Positions 56,893 to 64,000 of a stretch of DNA of 64,000 bases are shown here, in pieces (the first letter of the stretch is position 1; each line of letters opens with the position of its first letter). Made by a program: the position numbers and the translations under genes. The notes under the pieces were generated by a model. The model did not search any database and was not told where the DNA came from. It saw nothing but the letters and a program-made list of their open reading frames with translations. The DNA lies in NCBI GenBank assembly GCA_963751395.1, contig CAVVUC010000004.1:434001-498000 (forward strand), in the 5' to 3' direction. This DNA is from CAVVUC01 sp963751395. Its GTDB lineage: Bacteria > Verrucomicrobiota > Verrucomicrobiia > Chthoniobacterales > Chthoniobacteraceae.

Positions 56893-57864
56893 ATGGAGGC
56901 CTGTGCCGGGAATATTCTCCATGTGCCACCGCCCGATGCCTGGAACATTGCCGATCTGAAACCGCGTCTTCGGGAACTCGCGACGCGGAATGTTTTCATC
57001 GGCACATCCTCATGGAAGTATCCGGGCTGGTGCGGCCAGCTTTACGACGGGCAGCGTTACCTCACGCGCAGCAAGTTTTCAAAAAAGCGGTTCGAGGAAA
57101 CCTGTCTGGAGGAATACGCCGGGACGTTTTCGACCGTTTGTGTGGACGCGGGCTACTACAAGTTTCCCGACGGGCGTTATCTGGAAAAACTCTGCGCGCA
57201 GGTGCCGGACGGGTTTCGCTTTTCGTTCAAGGTGACCGACACCATCACGCTCAAACAGTTCCCGAATCTGCCGCGCTTCGGCAGTCACGCGGGACGGGTC
57301 AACGAGCACTTTCTCAGCGCCTCGATGTTTCGCGCATCGTTCCTTCGCCCCTGCGCTCCGTTTCGCGAGAAAATTGGCGCGCTCATCTTCGAGTTCTCGC
57401 AGTTTTACCCGCGCGATTTTGAACACGGTCGCGACTTCGTTGCCGCGCTCGACATGTTTTTGGGCGAGCTGCCGGCCGGCTGGCAATACGCCGTCGAGGT
57501 TCGCAACAAGACGTTTCTGCAACCCGAATACTTCGAGATGTTGCACCGTCATGGAGTCGCGCATGTGTTCAACTCGTGGTCGCGCATGCCGCCGGTGAGG
57601 GAGCAGATCGGACTGGAGAACAGTGTGACCACGGATTTTGTGGCCGCCCGGTTCCTGCTGACGCCGGGCCGGACCTATGAGCAGGCCGTAAAGGAGTTCA
57701 GTCCTTACGAGGAAACGAAGGCACCCGATCCCGGGGCGCGGGCGGCGGGACGCGTCTTGATCGAGAAAGCAGTCGCCGCAGGCAAACGGCCATCGTTCAT
57801 TTACGTGAACAACCGGCTTGAGGGAAACGCCCTCGCGACGATCGGAGCGATGATCGGGTCGTAG
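56893..57864 (+). CDS. DUF72 family protein (YecE-like)
   Basis: 323 residues from ATG 56893 (an upstream TTG at 56887 is the alternative). A TIM-barrel-like DUF72 domain: FIGTSSWKYPGWCGQLYDGQ at the first strand, YAGTFSTVCVDAGYYKFPDG, FRFSFKVTDTITLKQFPNL, then IFEFSQFYPRDF, YAVEVRNKTFLQPEYFEMLH and FIYVNNRLEGNALATI at the end. The exact function of this widespread family is not settled; links to iron-sulfur or nucleic-acid repair have been suggested. The gene stands alone. Confidence 0.92.
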   Translation: MEACAGNILHVPPPDAWNIADLKPRLRELATRNVFIGTSSWKYPGWCGQLYDGQRYLTRSKFSKKRFEETCLEEYAGTFSTVCVDAGYYKFPDGRYLEKLCAQVPDGFRFSFKVTDTITLKQFPNLPRFGSHAGRVNEHFLSASMFRASFLRPCAPFREKIGALIFEFSQFYPRDFEHGRDFVAALDMFLGELPAGWQYAVEVRNKTFLQPEYFEMLHRHGVAHVFNSWSRMPPVREQIGLENSVTTDFVAARFLLTPGRTYEQAVKEFSPYEETKAPDPGARAAGRVLIEKAVAAGKRPSFIYVNNRLEGNALATIGAMIGS

Positions 57865-57936
57865 CGACTTGTCGGGGTGTTATGCCGTGTTGAACAAGTA
57901 ACTGGACTCCGTTTTCAATGGACCCGCCCCACGCGT

Positions 57937-58053
57937 GTCATTCCGAGCACAGCGAGGAAACGAAGCAAGTGCCGGGGCGGAGGCGGGCGGCGTAACCCCC
58001 GCAGACCACGCCTGGCATCGTTTGTGAGATTCCTCGCTGCGCTCGGAATGACA
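57937..58053. repeat. GTCATTC inverted repeat
   Basis: Arms GTCATTCCGAGCACAGCGAG and CTCGCTGCGCTCGGAATGAC face each other across about 70 bases. Same family as the elements at 26487, 33577 and 34503, but without the inner GGAGGGACGAG hairpin. Confidence 0.75.
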
Positions 58054-58119
58054 CTCATTCTTTGGTTTCTCCCAATGGCGAAGCTTCAGCAACAGTCCGT
58101 GTCAGCGTTTGGAAATGGT

Positions 58120-58365
58120 CTCACACCATTTCTTGAAAATAACCGGACTCTGCATGGGTAGCGCACGCGCCCCCGCGTGCAGTGTCCTGCGCCCTCGCAG
58201 GACACCTCGTTTCCTCCCGGCGAAGCCGCTCGCATCCATGAGGTTGGACGCTGCGCGTGCTGGCTTTGGAAGGCTTGCGCGGGGGCGCACAAGCCAGCAC
58301 GCGAGGCGCGTGCGCCACCCATTTCCACTCTGCAACGTCCCATTATCGCCGGGAGTTGGTACCAC
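58120..58365. repeat. Dispersed ~240-bp repeat, copy B
   Basis: Reverse complement of the segment at 15706-15950 with few differences (e.g. GGAGGAAACGAGG versus GGTTGAAACGAGG on the matched strand). It ends about 20 bases before the metallophosphoesterase start and may contribute to its 5' region. Confidence 0.8.
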
Positions 58366-58386
58366 AACGGATTTTGCGTCGCTCGA

Positions 58387-59604
58387 ATGCTTGGCTACAA
58401 TGTCCGCGTGAGCTTTATCCTCGGCATCATCGGAGTCATGGTTTTGTTGGATGCGGTGTGGTGGATCGTCTCCGTGCGACTGGCAAAAGCGCGGGCGTGG
58501 AAGTTTGTAACCAGCGTTTTCGTCGGCATTCAACTCGCGGGCTTTTTGTGGCTCATCGCCGGACGCATGTCGGGCAGCGGTCTGGACAGATGGCTCCCAA
58601 AGTTCGCGTCGTCGGCGATCTTCATCTGGCATTTCTTTGGCCTCGCGCTCCTGCTTCTGATTGGCGTCGGACTCATCCCGATCTGTGTCGTGAGGAAAAT
58701 CACGCGGTTTTTTCAAACGAGACGGGGGCGAACGGTGGAGAACGCCAGCGACGCAGCCGCACTGAGCCGCCGCGAGTTCATCGGGATCGCCGCAGTAGTG
58801 GCGCCGTCACTTTTCACGATCGGCCTGACAAGCGTCGCGATGGCGCAACTGGCCAGCTTTCGTGTGCGAAAGTTCGTGCTGCGGATTCCAGACCTGCCGC
58901 GCGATCTCGACGGAATGACGATCGCGCAGGTGAGCGACATTCATGTGGGGCGGTTCACCTCGGGACGCGTGTTGCGCGAGATGGTGGCAACAACGAACGA
59001 CCTCCGCGCCGATCTGGTATTGCTCACCGGCGACTTGATCAACGATGCGCTCGCCGATTTGTCCGAGGGGCTCGATCTGGTGAGAGCGATGCAGGGCCGT
59101 TTCGGGTTGTGGATGATCGAGGGCAACCACGACTTGATCGAAAATGGAGCGGAGTTCGAGCGGCGGGTGAAGGCGTCCGGCGTGCCGCTTCTTCTGGATG
59201 AGTCGCAGATCGTCCCTGTGCGCAATCATCCCGTCCAGCTTCTCGGGCTTCGGTGGAATCGTGCTTATCCGCAACACCGCGACGAAGTCATCACCGGTTC
59301 CGTGAGGCAGCTCTTGAAGCAGCGGCACGGAGAGGTTTTCCCGATTCTGATGGCCCATCACCCGCACGCTTTTGACGCTGCCGCCGAAGCCGGTGTGCCC
59401 CTCGTTCTTTCCGGCCACACGCACGGCGGGCAGTTGATGTTGAACGAAAGGGAGGGGTTCGGCCCGGCGATGTTCCGCTACTGGTCCGGACTCTACACGC
59501 GCGGCAGGAACCAGATGATCGTATCAAACGGCGTCGGCAATTGGTTCCCGCTGCGTGTGAACGCGCCGGCGGAAATCGTGCATATCACGCTGCGCCGGCC
59601 TTGA
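58387..59604 (+). CDS. Membrane-bound metallophosphoesterase
   Basis: 405 residues from ATG 58387 (MLGYNVRVSFILGIIGVMVL); the upstream in-frame extension falls inside a repeat. Three to four membrane helices fill the first 160 residues. The calcineurin-like domain has every metal-site motif: VSDIHVGRFTSG, LTGDLINDALADL, IEGNHDLIENG, LMAHHPHAFD and LSGHTHGGQL. YaeI/UDP-diacylglucosamine-hydrolase-like enzymes share this plan. An internal SRREFIGIAAVV precedes the last helix and resembles a Tat-type motif, though it is not N-terminal. Confidence 0.9.
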   Translation: MLGYNVRVSFILGIIGVMVLLDAVWWIVSVRLAKARAWKFVTSVFVGIQLAGFLWLIAGRMSGSGLDRWLPKFASSAIFIWHFFGLALLLLIGVGLIPICVVRKITRFFQTRRGRTVENASDAAALSRREFIGIAAVVAPSLFTIGLTSVAMAQLASFRVRKFVLRIPDLPRDLDGMTIAQVSDIHVGRFTSGRVLREMVATTNDLRADLVLLTGDLINDALADLSEGLDLVRAMQGRFGLWMIEGNHDLIENGAEFERRVKASGVPLLLDESQIVPVRNHPVQLLGLRWNRAYPQHRDEVITGSVRQLLKQRHGEVFPILMAHHPHAFDAAAEAGVPLVLSGHTHGGQLMLNEREGFGPAMFRYWSGLYTRGRNQMIVSNGVGNWFPLRVNAPAEIVHITLRRP

Positions 59605-59749
59605 CTGTGAAATCGTAGTCTTCGCCGAACCCGCCTGTCTGAAGCGCATCGGAGGATTCGATCCAGGTGATGCAAGGATCGGCGTGGAGCTGAAAGCGCG
59701 AAAACGGAAGAAGGCAAAACCAGTTTCGCATCCGACTTTCCAGGGACAT
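59585..59749 (-). CDS. Possible small protein, 54 residues (hypothetical)
   Basis: Leftward ORF MSLESRMRNWFCLLPFSRFQ then LHADPCITWIESSDALQTGG and FGEDYDFTVKAGAA. It overlaps the metallophosphoesterase 3' end by 20 bases. The composition is protein-like, but there is no homology to cite and no ribosome binding site, so it may be a chance ORF. Confidence 0.25.
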   Translation of the reverse strand: MSLESRMRNWFCLLPFSRFQLHADPCITWIESSDALQTGGFGEDYDFTVKAGAA

Positions 59750-59895
59750 GCGCCCGGTTTCTCTGCTGGCGAACGCCTGTCAAAGGAGTAGGTTGCAGCC
59801 TGTCTTGGCTTTCGAGACCAGGTCGCGCCATCTACACCGCGGCAGGATCGACTTGCAAAATGTTTGTAAAATTGTGCCAAACTTCTTGACCGAAA

Positions 59896-59940
59896 TGGGA
59901 GATTGTGGTTCAAAGTGGAGCGTTGTGGGGCAAAGTAGCC
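59896..59940 (+). promoter_or_regulatory. MraZ operator repeats upstream of mraZ
   Basis: Direct repeats TGGGA, TGGTT, TGGAG and TGGGG start at 59896, 59906, 59916 and 59926, exactly 10 bases apart, 20-60 bases before the mraZ ATG. MraZ is known to bind such spaced TGGGN boxes and to repress its own operon. Confidence 0.8.
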
Positions 59941-59959
59941 CGACCTTCGTTCTCAAACC

Positions 59960-60409
59960 ATGGCAAACGAACCCAATAGTCACCCGATTTTCGCAGGTGT
60001 TTTTCGTCATGCCATGGACGACAAAAACCGCGTCACCATTCCGTCCGTGTGGCGGCAGGAGAATGCAGACACCTTTTTTCTAGTCCCTCATTCCAGGCTG
60101 GATTGCCTGTGCGTCATGCCTCCGGACGTATTCCGCGAGGTTGGCGCAAAAAGCGAGCGCCAGAACTCCGCGCCGAACCATCGCTTGTTGATACGACAAC
60201 TTTTCGCCCAAGCCCGCTACGTGTCGATTGACAAACAAGGCCGCCTGCTGCTGCCCGAGGATTATTGCATGCAGGTGGCTTTGGAAGGAGAGGTTCTGCT
60301 CGCAGGCGGCCAGGACCGATTTGAAATTTGGAGCCCGGCGAATTGGACGAAATCTCAAGATGTGGAGAAGCCCATCTTTGCAACCCTCGCAGCAGAGCTC
60401 GGTATATGA
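59960..60409 (+). CDS. mraZ: Transcriptional regulator MraZ
   Basis: 149 residues from ATG 59960. Two SpoVT/AbrB-like swapped hairpins: FAGVFRHAMDDKNRVTIPSV (first DxxxR) and ARYVSIDKQGRLLLPEDYCM (second). It binds as an octameric ring to the TGGGN repeats upstream and controls the dcw cluster. The stop overlaps the next start codon (ATGA). Confidence 0.95.
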   Translation: MANEPNSHPIFAGVFRHAMDDKNRVTIPSVWRQENADTFFLVPHSRLDCLCVMPPDVFREVGAKSERQNSAPNHRLLIRQLFAQARYVSIDKQGRLLLPEDYCMQVALEGEVLLAGGQDRFEIWSPANWTKSQDVEKPIFATLAAELGI

Positions 60410-61407
60410 TTCGAATCCTCGATTACCCCGCCGGAGCAGGTTCCACAGCTTCAAAACGAAAGGCTCGTATCGTGAGCACTCATCCCGCGACTCCTGATTT
60501 TCACCAGCCGGTTTTGTTAAAAAAATCCGTCGAACTACTGGCTCCCGCCCGCGGAAAATTGATTGTCGATGGCACCCTGGGCGGCGGCGGTCACAGCCGC
60601 GCGTTTCTCGATGCGGGCGCGACCCTCATCGGTCTCGACCAGGATCCGCAAGCGCTGGCTTTCGCGATGGAACGATTGCGGGATGCCGGCACGCGGTTCC
60701 GTGCGGTGCAGGCGAATTTTTGCGATTTGGACGACGTGTTGGATCGCCTCCACGTCGTGCAGATCAATGGCGGATTTCTCGACTTGGGAGTGTCCTCCTG
60801 GCAGCTCGACACGCCCGGGCGCGGGTTCAGTTTCATGCGGGAAGGCCCGCTCGACATGCGAATGAACCCCCAGGGGCCGACCTCGGCGGCGGACATTGTC
60901 AACAACGCAACCGGCGAGCAAATCGAGCGCATCCTGCGGAACTTCGGCGAAGAGCCGGGTGCCCGGCGCATTGCGGCGCGCATCGCCCGCGACCGTTTGA
61001 TCAAGCCGTTCAAGACCACTCTGGACCTCGCGCGCACGGTCGAGAGCGTGATCTCGCGCAGGGGCAAGGCGCATCCCGCAACCCGGACCTTCCAGGCGCT
61101 GCGCATCGCGGTGAATCGCGAACTGGAATCTCTAAGTGAAGGATTGGAGCAGTTCACCCGGCGTCTGCGGAGCGGTGGGCGGCTTGGCGTCATCACGTTC
61201 CATTCGCTCGAGGATCGCATCGTGAAAACCTTCTTCAAACAGCGCAGCGTCGAGTTTATCGATCGCCCCGAGTGGCCCGCGCCGCGCCGGAATCCGGATT
61301 ACCAATTCAAACTCCTCACGCCGAAAGCGATCGTCGCGGGCGAGGAGGAGCAGTCGCAAAACCCGCGCTCGCGCAGCGCCAAACTCCGAGTCGTGGAGAA
61401 AATCTAG
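60406..61407 (+). CDS. rsmH: 16S rRNA (cytosine(1402)-N(4))-methyltransferase
   Basis: 333 residues if started at ATG 60406, which overlaps the mraZ stop; GTG 60472 gives 311 residues, closer to the family length. Signatures: FHQPVLLKKSVELLAPARGK, LIVDGTLGGGGHSRAFLDAG, GGFLDLGVSSWQLDTPGRGF and VITFHSLEDRIVKTFFKQR. RsmH methylates C1402 of 16S rRNA. The order mraZ-rsmH-ftsL is the standard start of the dcw cluster. Confidence 0.95.
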   Translation: MIRILDYPAGAGSTASKRKARIVSTHPATPDFHQPVLLKKSVELLAPARGKLIVDGTLGGGGHSRAFLDAGATLIGLDQDPQALAFAMERLRDAGTRFRAVQANFCDLDDVLDRLHVVQINGGFLDLGVSSWQLDTPGRGFSFMREGPLDMRMNPQGPTSAADIVNNATGEQIERILRNFGEEPGARRIAARIARDRLIKPFKTTLDLARTVESVISRRGKAHPATRTFQALRIAVNRELESLSEGLEQFTRRLRSGGRLGVITFHSLEDRIVKTFFKQRSVEFIDRPEWPAPRRNPDYQFKLLTPKAIVAGEEEQSQNPRSRSAKLRVVEKI

Positions 61408-61409
61408 CC

Positions 61410-61778
61410 ATGTCTTACAATCGCCGCAGACACGCCAACTCACTTCCAGTCGCATCGTTCGTCCGATGGATCGTCGCCGCATTTTTCCTCATCGTCGTGG
61501 GGTTGAGCTACGTCTATCTCAAGAACCAGCTCCACGCGACGGGAGACAAGATCAAGAGCCTTGAGCGGGAATTAACGAATCTACAGATGAAGAACGAGGT
61601 CGCGCGGGCGAAAGTGGCTTCCCTCTCCTCCCGTGCAGCCCTGCAGCGCTGCTTGAACGAAGGTTTCATCAAGATGAAACCAATTGCGGACACGCACATT
61701 GTGCGGATCAACGGCAGGACATCGCAACACGCCGCCAGCGAGATTCAGCCGGTCGCAAACACGGGGATCGCACGATGA
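61410..61778 (+). CDS. ftsL: FtsL-like cell division protein
   Basis: 122 residues from ATG 61410, two bases after the rsmH stop. A basic cytoplasmic start (MSYNRRRHANSLP), one membrane helix (FVRWIVAAFFLIVVGLSYVY) and a coiled-coil region (DKIKSLERELTNLQMKNEVA). Weak sequence conservation is normal for FtsL; the call rests on position, length and topology. It bridges FtsB, FtsQ and the FtsWI synthase. The stop overlaps the ftsI start (ATGA). Confidence 0.85.
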   Translation: MSYNRRRHANSLPVASFVRWIVAAFFLIVVGLSYVYLKNQLHATGDKIKSLERELTNLQMKNEVARAKVASLSSRAALQRCLNEGFIKMKPIADTHIVRINGRTSQHAASEIQPVANTGIAR

Positions 61779-63571
61779 TTCGCTCGACCAGAGTGCGGGC
61801 GATGTTCGCGTGCTTTGGGCTGGCAGCTTGTTTCACCACATTCTCCGGCCGCCTTGTCTTCTTGCACGTTTGCAATCGGATCGAGGGGAAGCACGTCATC
61901 AAGGAGCCGGTCTTCGCGCGGCGCGGAGCGATCCAGGACATCAACCAGGAAGTGCTCGCCGACAATGAGCCGATCCGCACTGTTTACGCGGATGGCTCGC
62001 TGATCGTCGATCCCAAAGGCGTTGCCACTGCCGAGAGAATCGCGAGCATCGCCCATATTTTGGCCGGGCCTCTTGGATTGGAAGAAAAGTGAGCTGAAGG
62101 AGAAACTGAGCACGGATCGCCGTTACGTTGTCATCAAACGCCAGGTGCCCGAAGCGCTTGCCGTCACGATCGAGAATCGCTTTCAAATCGAGAACGGCTT
62201 GCGGGAAAAGAACCACCGCCCGCTGTTGCGCGGCATCAGCTTCGAACGCGACGCCACCCGGATCTATCCGAACGGAAAAATGCTGTGCCATGTGGTTGGT
62301 TTCATGAACAGCGAGCACGAAGGCGTGCAGGGGATCGAGATGACGATGGACAAATACCTGCGCGGCTACGACGGGTTCCGTTACATTGAGATCGCCCGCA
62401 CCGGCAAGGAAATCGTGCCGTATCGCGGCCAGGAGCGCGCGCCGCGCGACGGCTGCACGATCCGGCTCACGATCGACCTGAGATTGCAAAACATTGTCGA
62501 GACAGAACTCGCGGCGGCCGTTGAACAGTTCAAGCCGGAGAAGGCCATCGCGATCCTGATGCGCCCGAAAACGGGGGAAATTCTGGCGCTGGCGAACTGT
62601 CCGAATTTCGATCTGAACCAGGTTCGGCGAAGGCAGGAAACCGGAGGAAATGAAGAACGCCGCGATCATCGACATGATGGAGCCCGGATCAACGTTCAAA
62701 ATCGTCACCGCCGCCGCCGCGCTGAACGAGAAACTTGTCCGGCCCGACAGCGTCATCTTCTGCGAAAACGGCGTTTACAACTATGGCAACCGCCCGCTTC
62801 ACGACCATCACCCCTACGGCGATCTCACCGTTGACGAAATCCTGATGAAATCCAGCAACATCGGTGCGGCAAAGCTGGCGATGAAACTTGGCGACCAGCG
62901 CTTTTACGAATACATCCGGCGGTTTGGATTTGGCGAACGAACCGGTATCCAGCTTCCGGGCGAGATCGGCGGCGTCATCCATCCGCCGCACAAGCTGGAG
63001 CAAGATTTCCATCACGCGCATTCCGATGGGACAGGAAGTTGCCGTCACACCGATGCAGATGATCACGGCCCTGGCCGCGATTGCGAATGGCGGGCGGCTG
63101 ATGATGCCGCAGATCATTCACGAAGTCGTGGACGACCAGGGCGCGACGATCGCCACTTTTCCGCCGCAGGAAATCCGCCAGGCTGTGTCTGCCGAAGCCG
63201 CGAAGCAGGTCCGCGATGCATTGAAGACCGTGGTCAGCGACAAGGGCACCGCAGCGCTCGCGAAGGTCGCCGGCTACACGGTCTTCGGCAAAACGGGCAC
63301 CGCACAGAAAGCCGATCCAAAAGGCGGTTACATGTCGGGCAAATACATCGTTTCATTCATCGGCGGCCTGCCCGCGGACAATCCGGAATTTGTCTGCCTC
63401 GTGATGCTCGACGATGCGAAAACGAAATCCAATCAGAACTACGGCGGGCTGGTGGCCGCTCCGATTTTTTCGCGCATCGCGGAGAAAACAGCCCGCTACC
63501 TGAACCTGCGCCCCGGGCTGGAGGAGACGCCGAACATCATCATCACGCAGACGCGGCCGGAGCGTGACTAG
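61775..63571 (+). CDS. ftsI: Penicillin-binding protein FtsI/transpeptidase, three apparent indels
   Basis: Starts MIRSTRVRAMFACFGLAACF with one membrane anchor. The frame changes near 62087 (one extra A in AAAA), 62628 and 62995 (one extra C), after which the family sequence resumes each time. Class B PBP motifs are intact: active-site MEPGSTFKIVTAAAALNEKL (STFK), MKSSNIGAAKLA (SSN) and YTVFGKTGTAQKADPK (KTG). About 598 residues. It cross-links septal peptidoglycan. An essential gene with all catalytic motifs preserved argues for sequence error. Confidence 0.92.
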
Positions 63572-63572
63572 C

Positions 63573-64000
63573 ATGCAACTCAAGACCCTCATCGAGAACC
63601 TGAAGACGATCGAGATCAGCGGCCCGCTGGACCGCGAGATCACCTCGATCGCGTACGATTCCCGGCGGGTGAAAAGCGGGAGCCTCTTCGTCGCAATGCG
63701 CGGAGAGAAAGTGGACGGATTCGATTTCGTGGAGAAAGCAATCAACCAAGGAGCCGCCGCCATCGTCAGCGAGCGGCGCGAACGAGACGCGCGAGTCACC
63801 ATGATCGCCGTCGAAGATTCGCGCCGCGCCCTCGCCGACATGGCGGCGGTCTTTTTTCAAAAGCCGTCGCATCACCTGAAGATGACCGGCGTGACCGGCA
63901 CCAACGGCAAGACGACGTTCACGTTTCTGCTCAAGCACATCTGCGAGAAGGCGATGCTGCGCAGCGGCCTGCTGGGCACCGTGCGTTACGAGATCGGCGA
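63573..64000 (+). CDS. murE: UDP-N-acetylmuramyl-tripeptide synthetase, C-terminus cut by window edge
   Basis: 143 residues visible from ATG 63573, one base after the ftsI stop. N-terminal Mur ligase domain: ITSIAYDSRRVKSGSLFVAM, then VDGFDFVEKAINQGAAAIVS, and the ATP-binding VTGTNGKTTFTFLLKHICEK. MurE adds the third amino acid (usually meso-diaminopimelate) to the peptidoglycan precursor. The dcw cluster continues to the right of the window. Confidence 0.93.
   Translation, partial: MQLKTLIENLKTIEISGPLDREITSIAYDSRRVKSGSLFVAMRGEKVDGFDFVEKAINQGAAAIVSERRERDARVTMIAVEDSRRALADMAAVFFQKPSHHLKMTGVTGTNGKTTFTFLLKHICEKAMLRSGLLGTVRYEIG

Larger units (their letters stand above)
57865..58386. other. Gene-free region made of two repeats
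   Basis: 522 bases between the DUF72 gene and the metallophosphoesterase gene. They hold an inverted GTCATTC element (57937-58053) and copy B of the 240-base dispersed repeat (58120-58365). No ORF in it is supported. Confidence 0.7.

Overview
The window is GC-rich bacterial chromosome that reads most like a Verrucomicrobiota genome (inference). Reasons: a dcw cluster ordered mraZ-rsmH-ftsL-ftsI-murE, a PEP-CTERM secreted protein next to a pseudopilin, a DUF5107/TPR protein in a glycosidase locus, a DUF4159 protein near an FHA-MoxR ATPase, and weak Shine-Dalgarno usage. Many high-GC antisense ORFs are shadows and were left out. No rRNA, tRNA or CRISPR array was recognised.

Layout. 1-5.8 kb: envelope or secreted proteins and an FHA-MoxR ATPase. 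6.0-8.6 kb: gyrB. 8.7-17.4 kb: an accessory island with a vapC remnant, then a tightly overlapped operon (XRE regulator, GHKL/MORC-like ATPase, two unknown proteins, C5 DNA methyltransferase, small protein), a REP/RAYT element with a 43-bp tandem repeat, a HicAB toxin-antitoxin array lying antisense, and a Vsr endonuclease. 17.4-26.4 kb: a carbohydrate locus (AraC regulator, DUF5107-TPR protein, GH2 glycosidase, MFS sugar porter). 26.4-36.6 kb: repeats, a GH35 remnant, an SRPBCC protein and recC-recB-recD. 37.1-38.1 kb: aldo/keto reductase. 38.1-46.6 kb: a leftward run of TPP riboswitch, thiC, PD-(D/E)XK endonuclease, DNA methyltransferase, and a large primase-helicase-nuclease fusion of TOTE type. 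46.7-50.1 kb: amidase and an ExbB/ExbD/TonB-like set. 50.5-54.1 kb: a small HPCPLC protein, PEP-CTERM protein, pseudopilin and GH43-like protein. 54.1-59.6 kb: DUF4105 protein, lipase-like lipoprotein, DUF72 and a metallophosphoesterase. 59.9-64 kb: dcw cluster behind a MraZ operator.

Two defence candidates stand out: the GHKL-ATPase/C5-methyltransferase operon (8.9-14.6 kb, with Vsr at 16.9 kb), and the endonuclease/methyltransferase/primase-helicase-nuclease set downstream of riboswitch-controlled thiC.

Data-quality caution: several genes, including essential gyrB and ftsI, are split by single-base indels, mostly one extra G or C. They look more like sequence errors than true pseudogenes, so proteins given as frameshifted are probably intact in the organism. 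Very long genes such as recB, recC, the GH2 gene and the TOTE-like fusion are uninterrupted.
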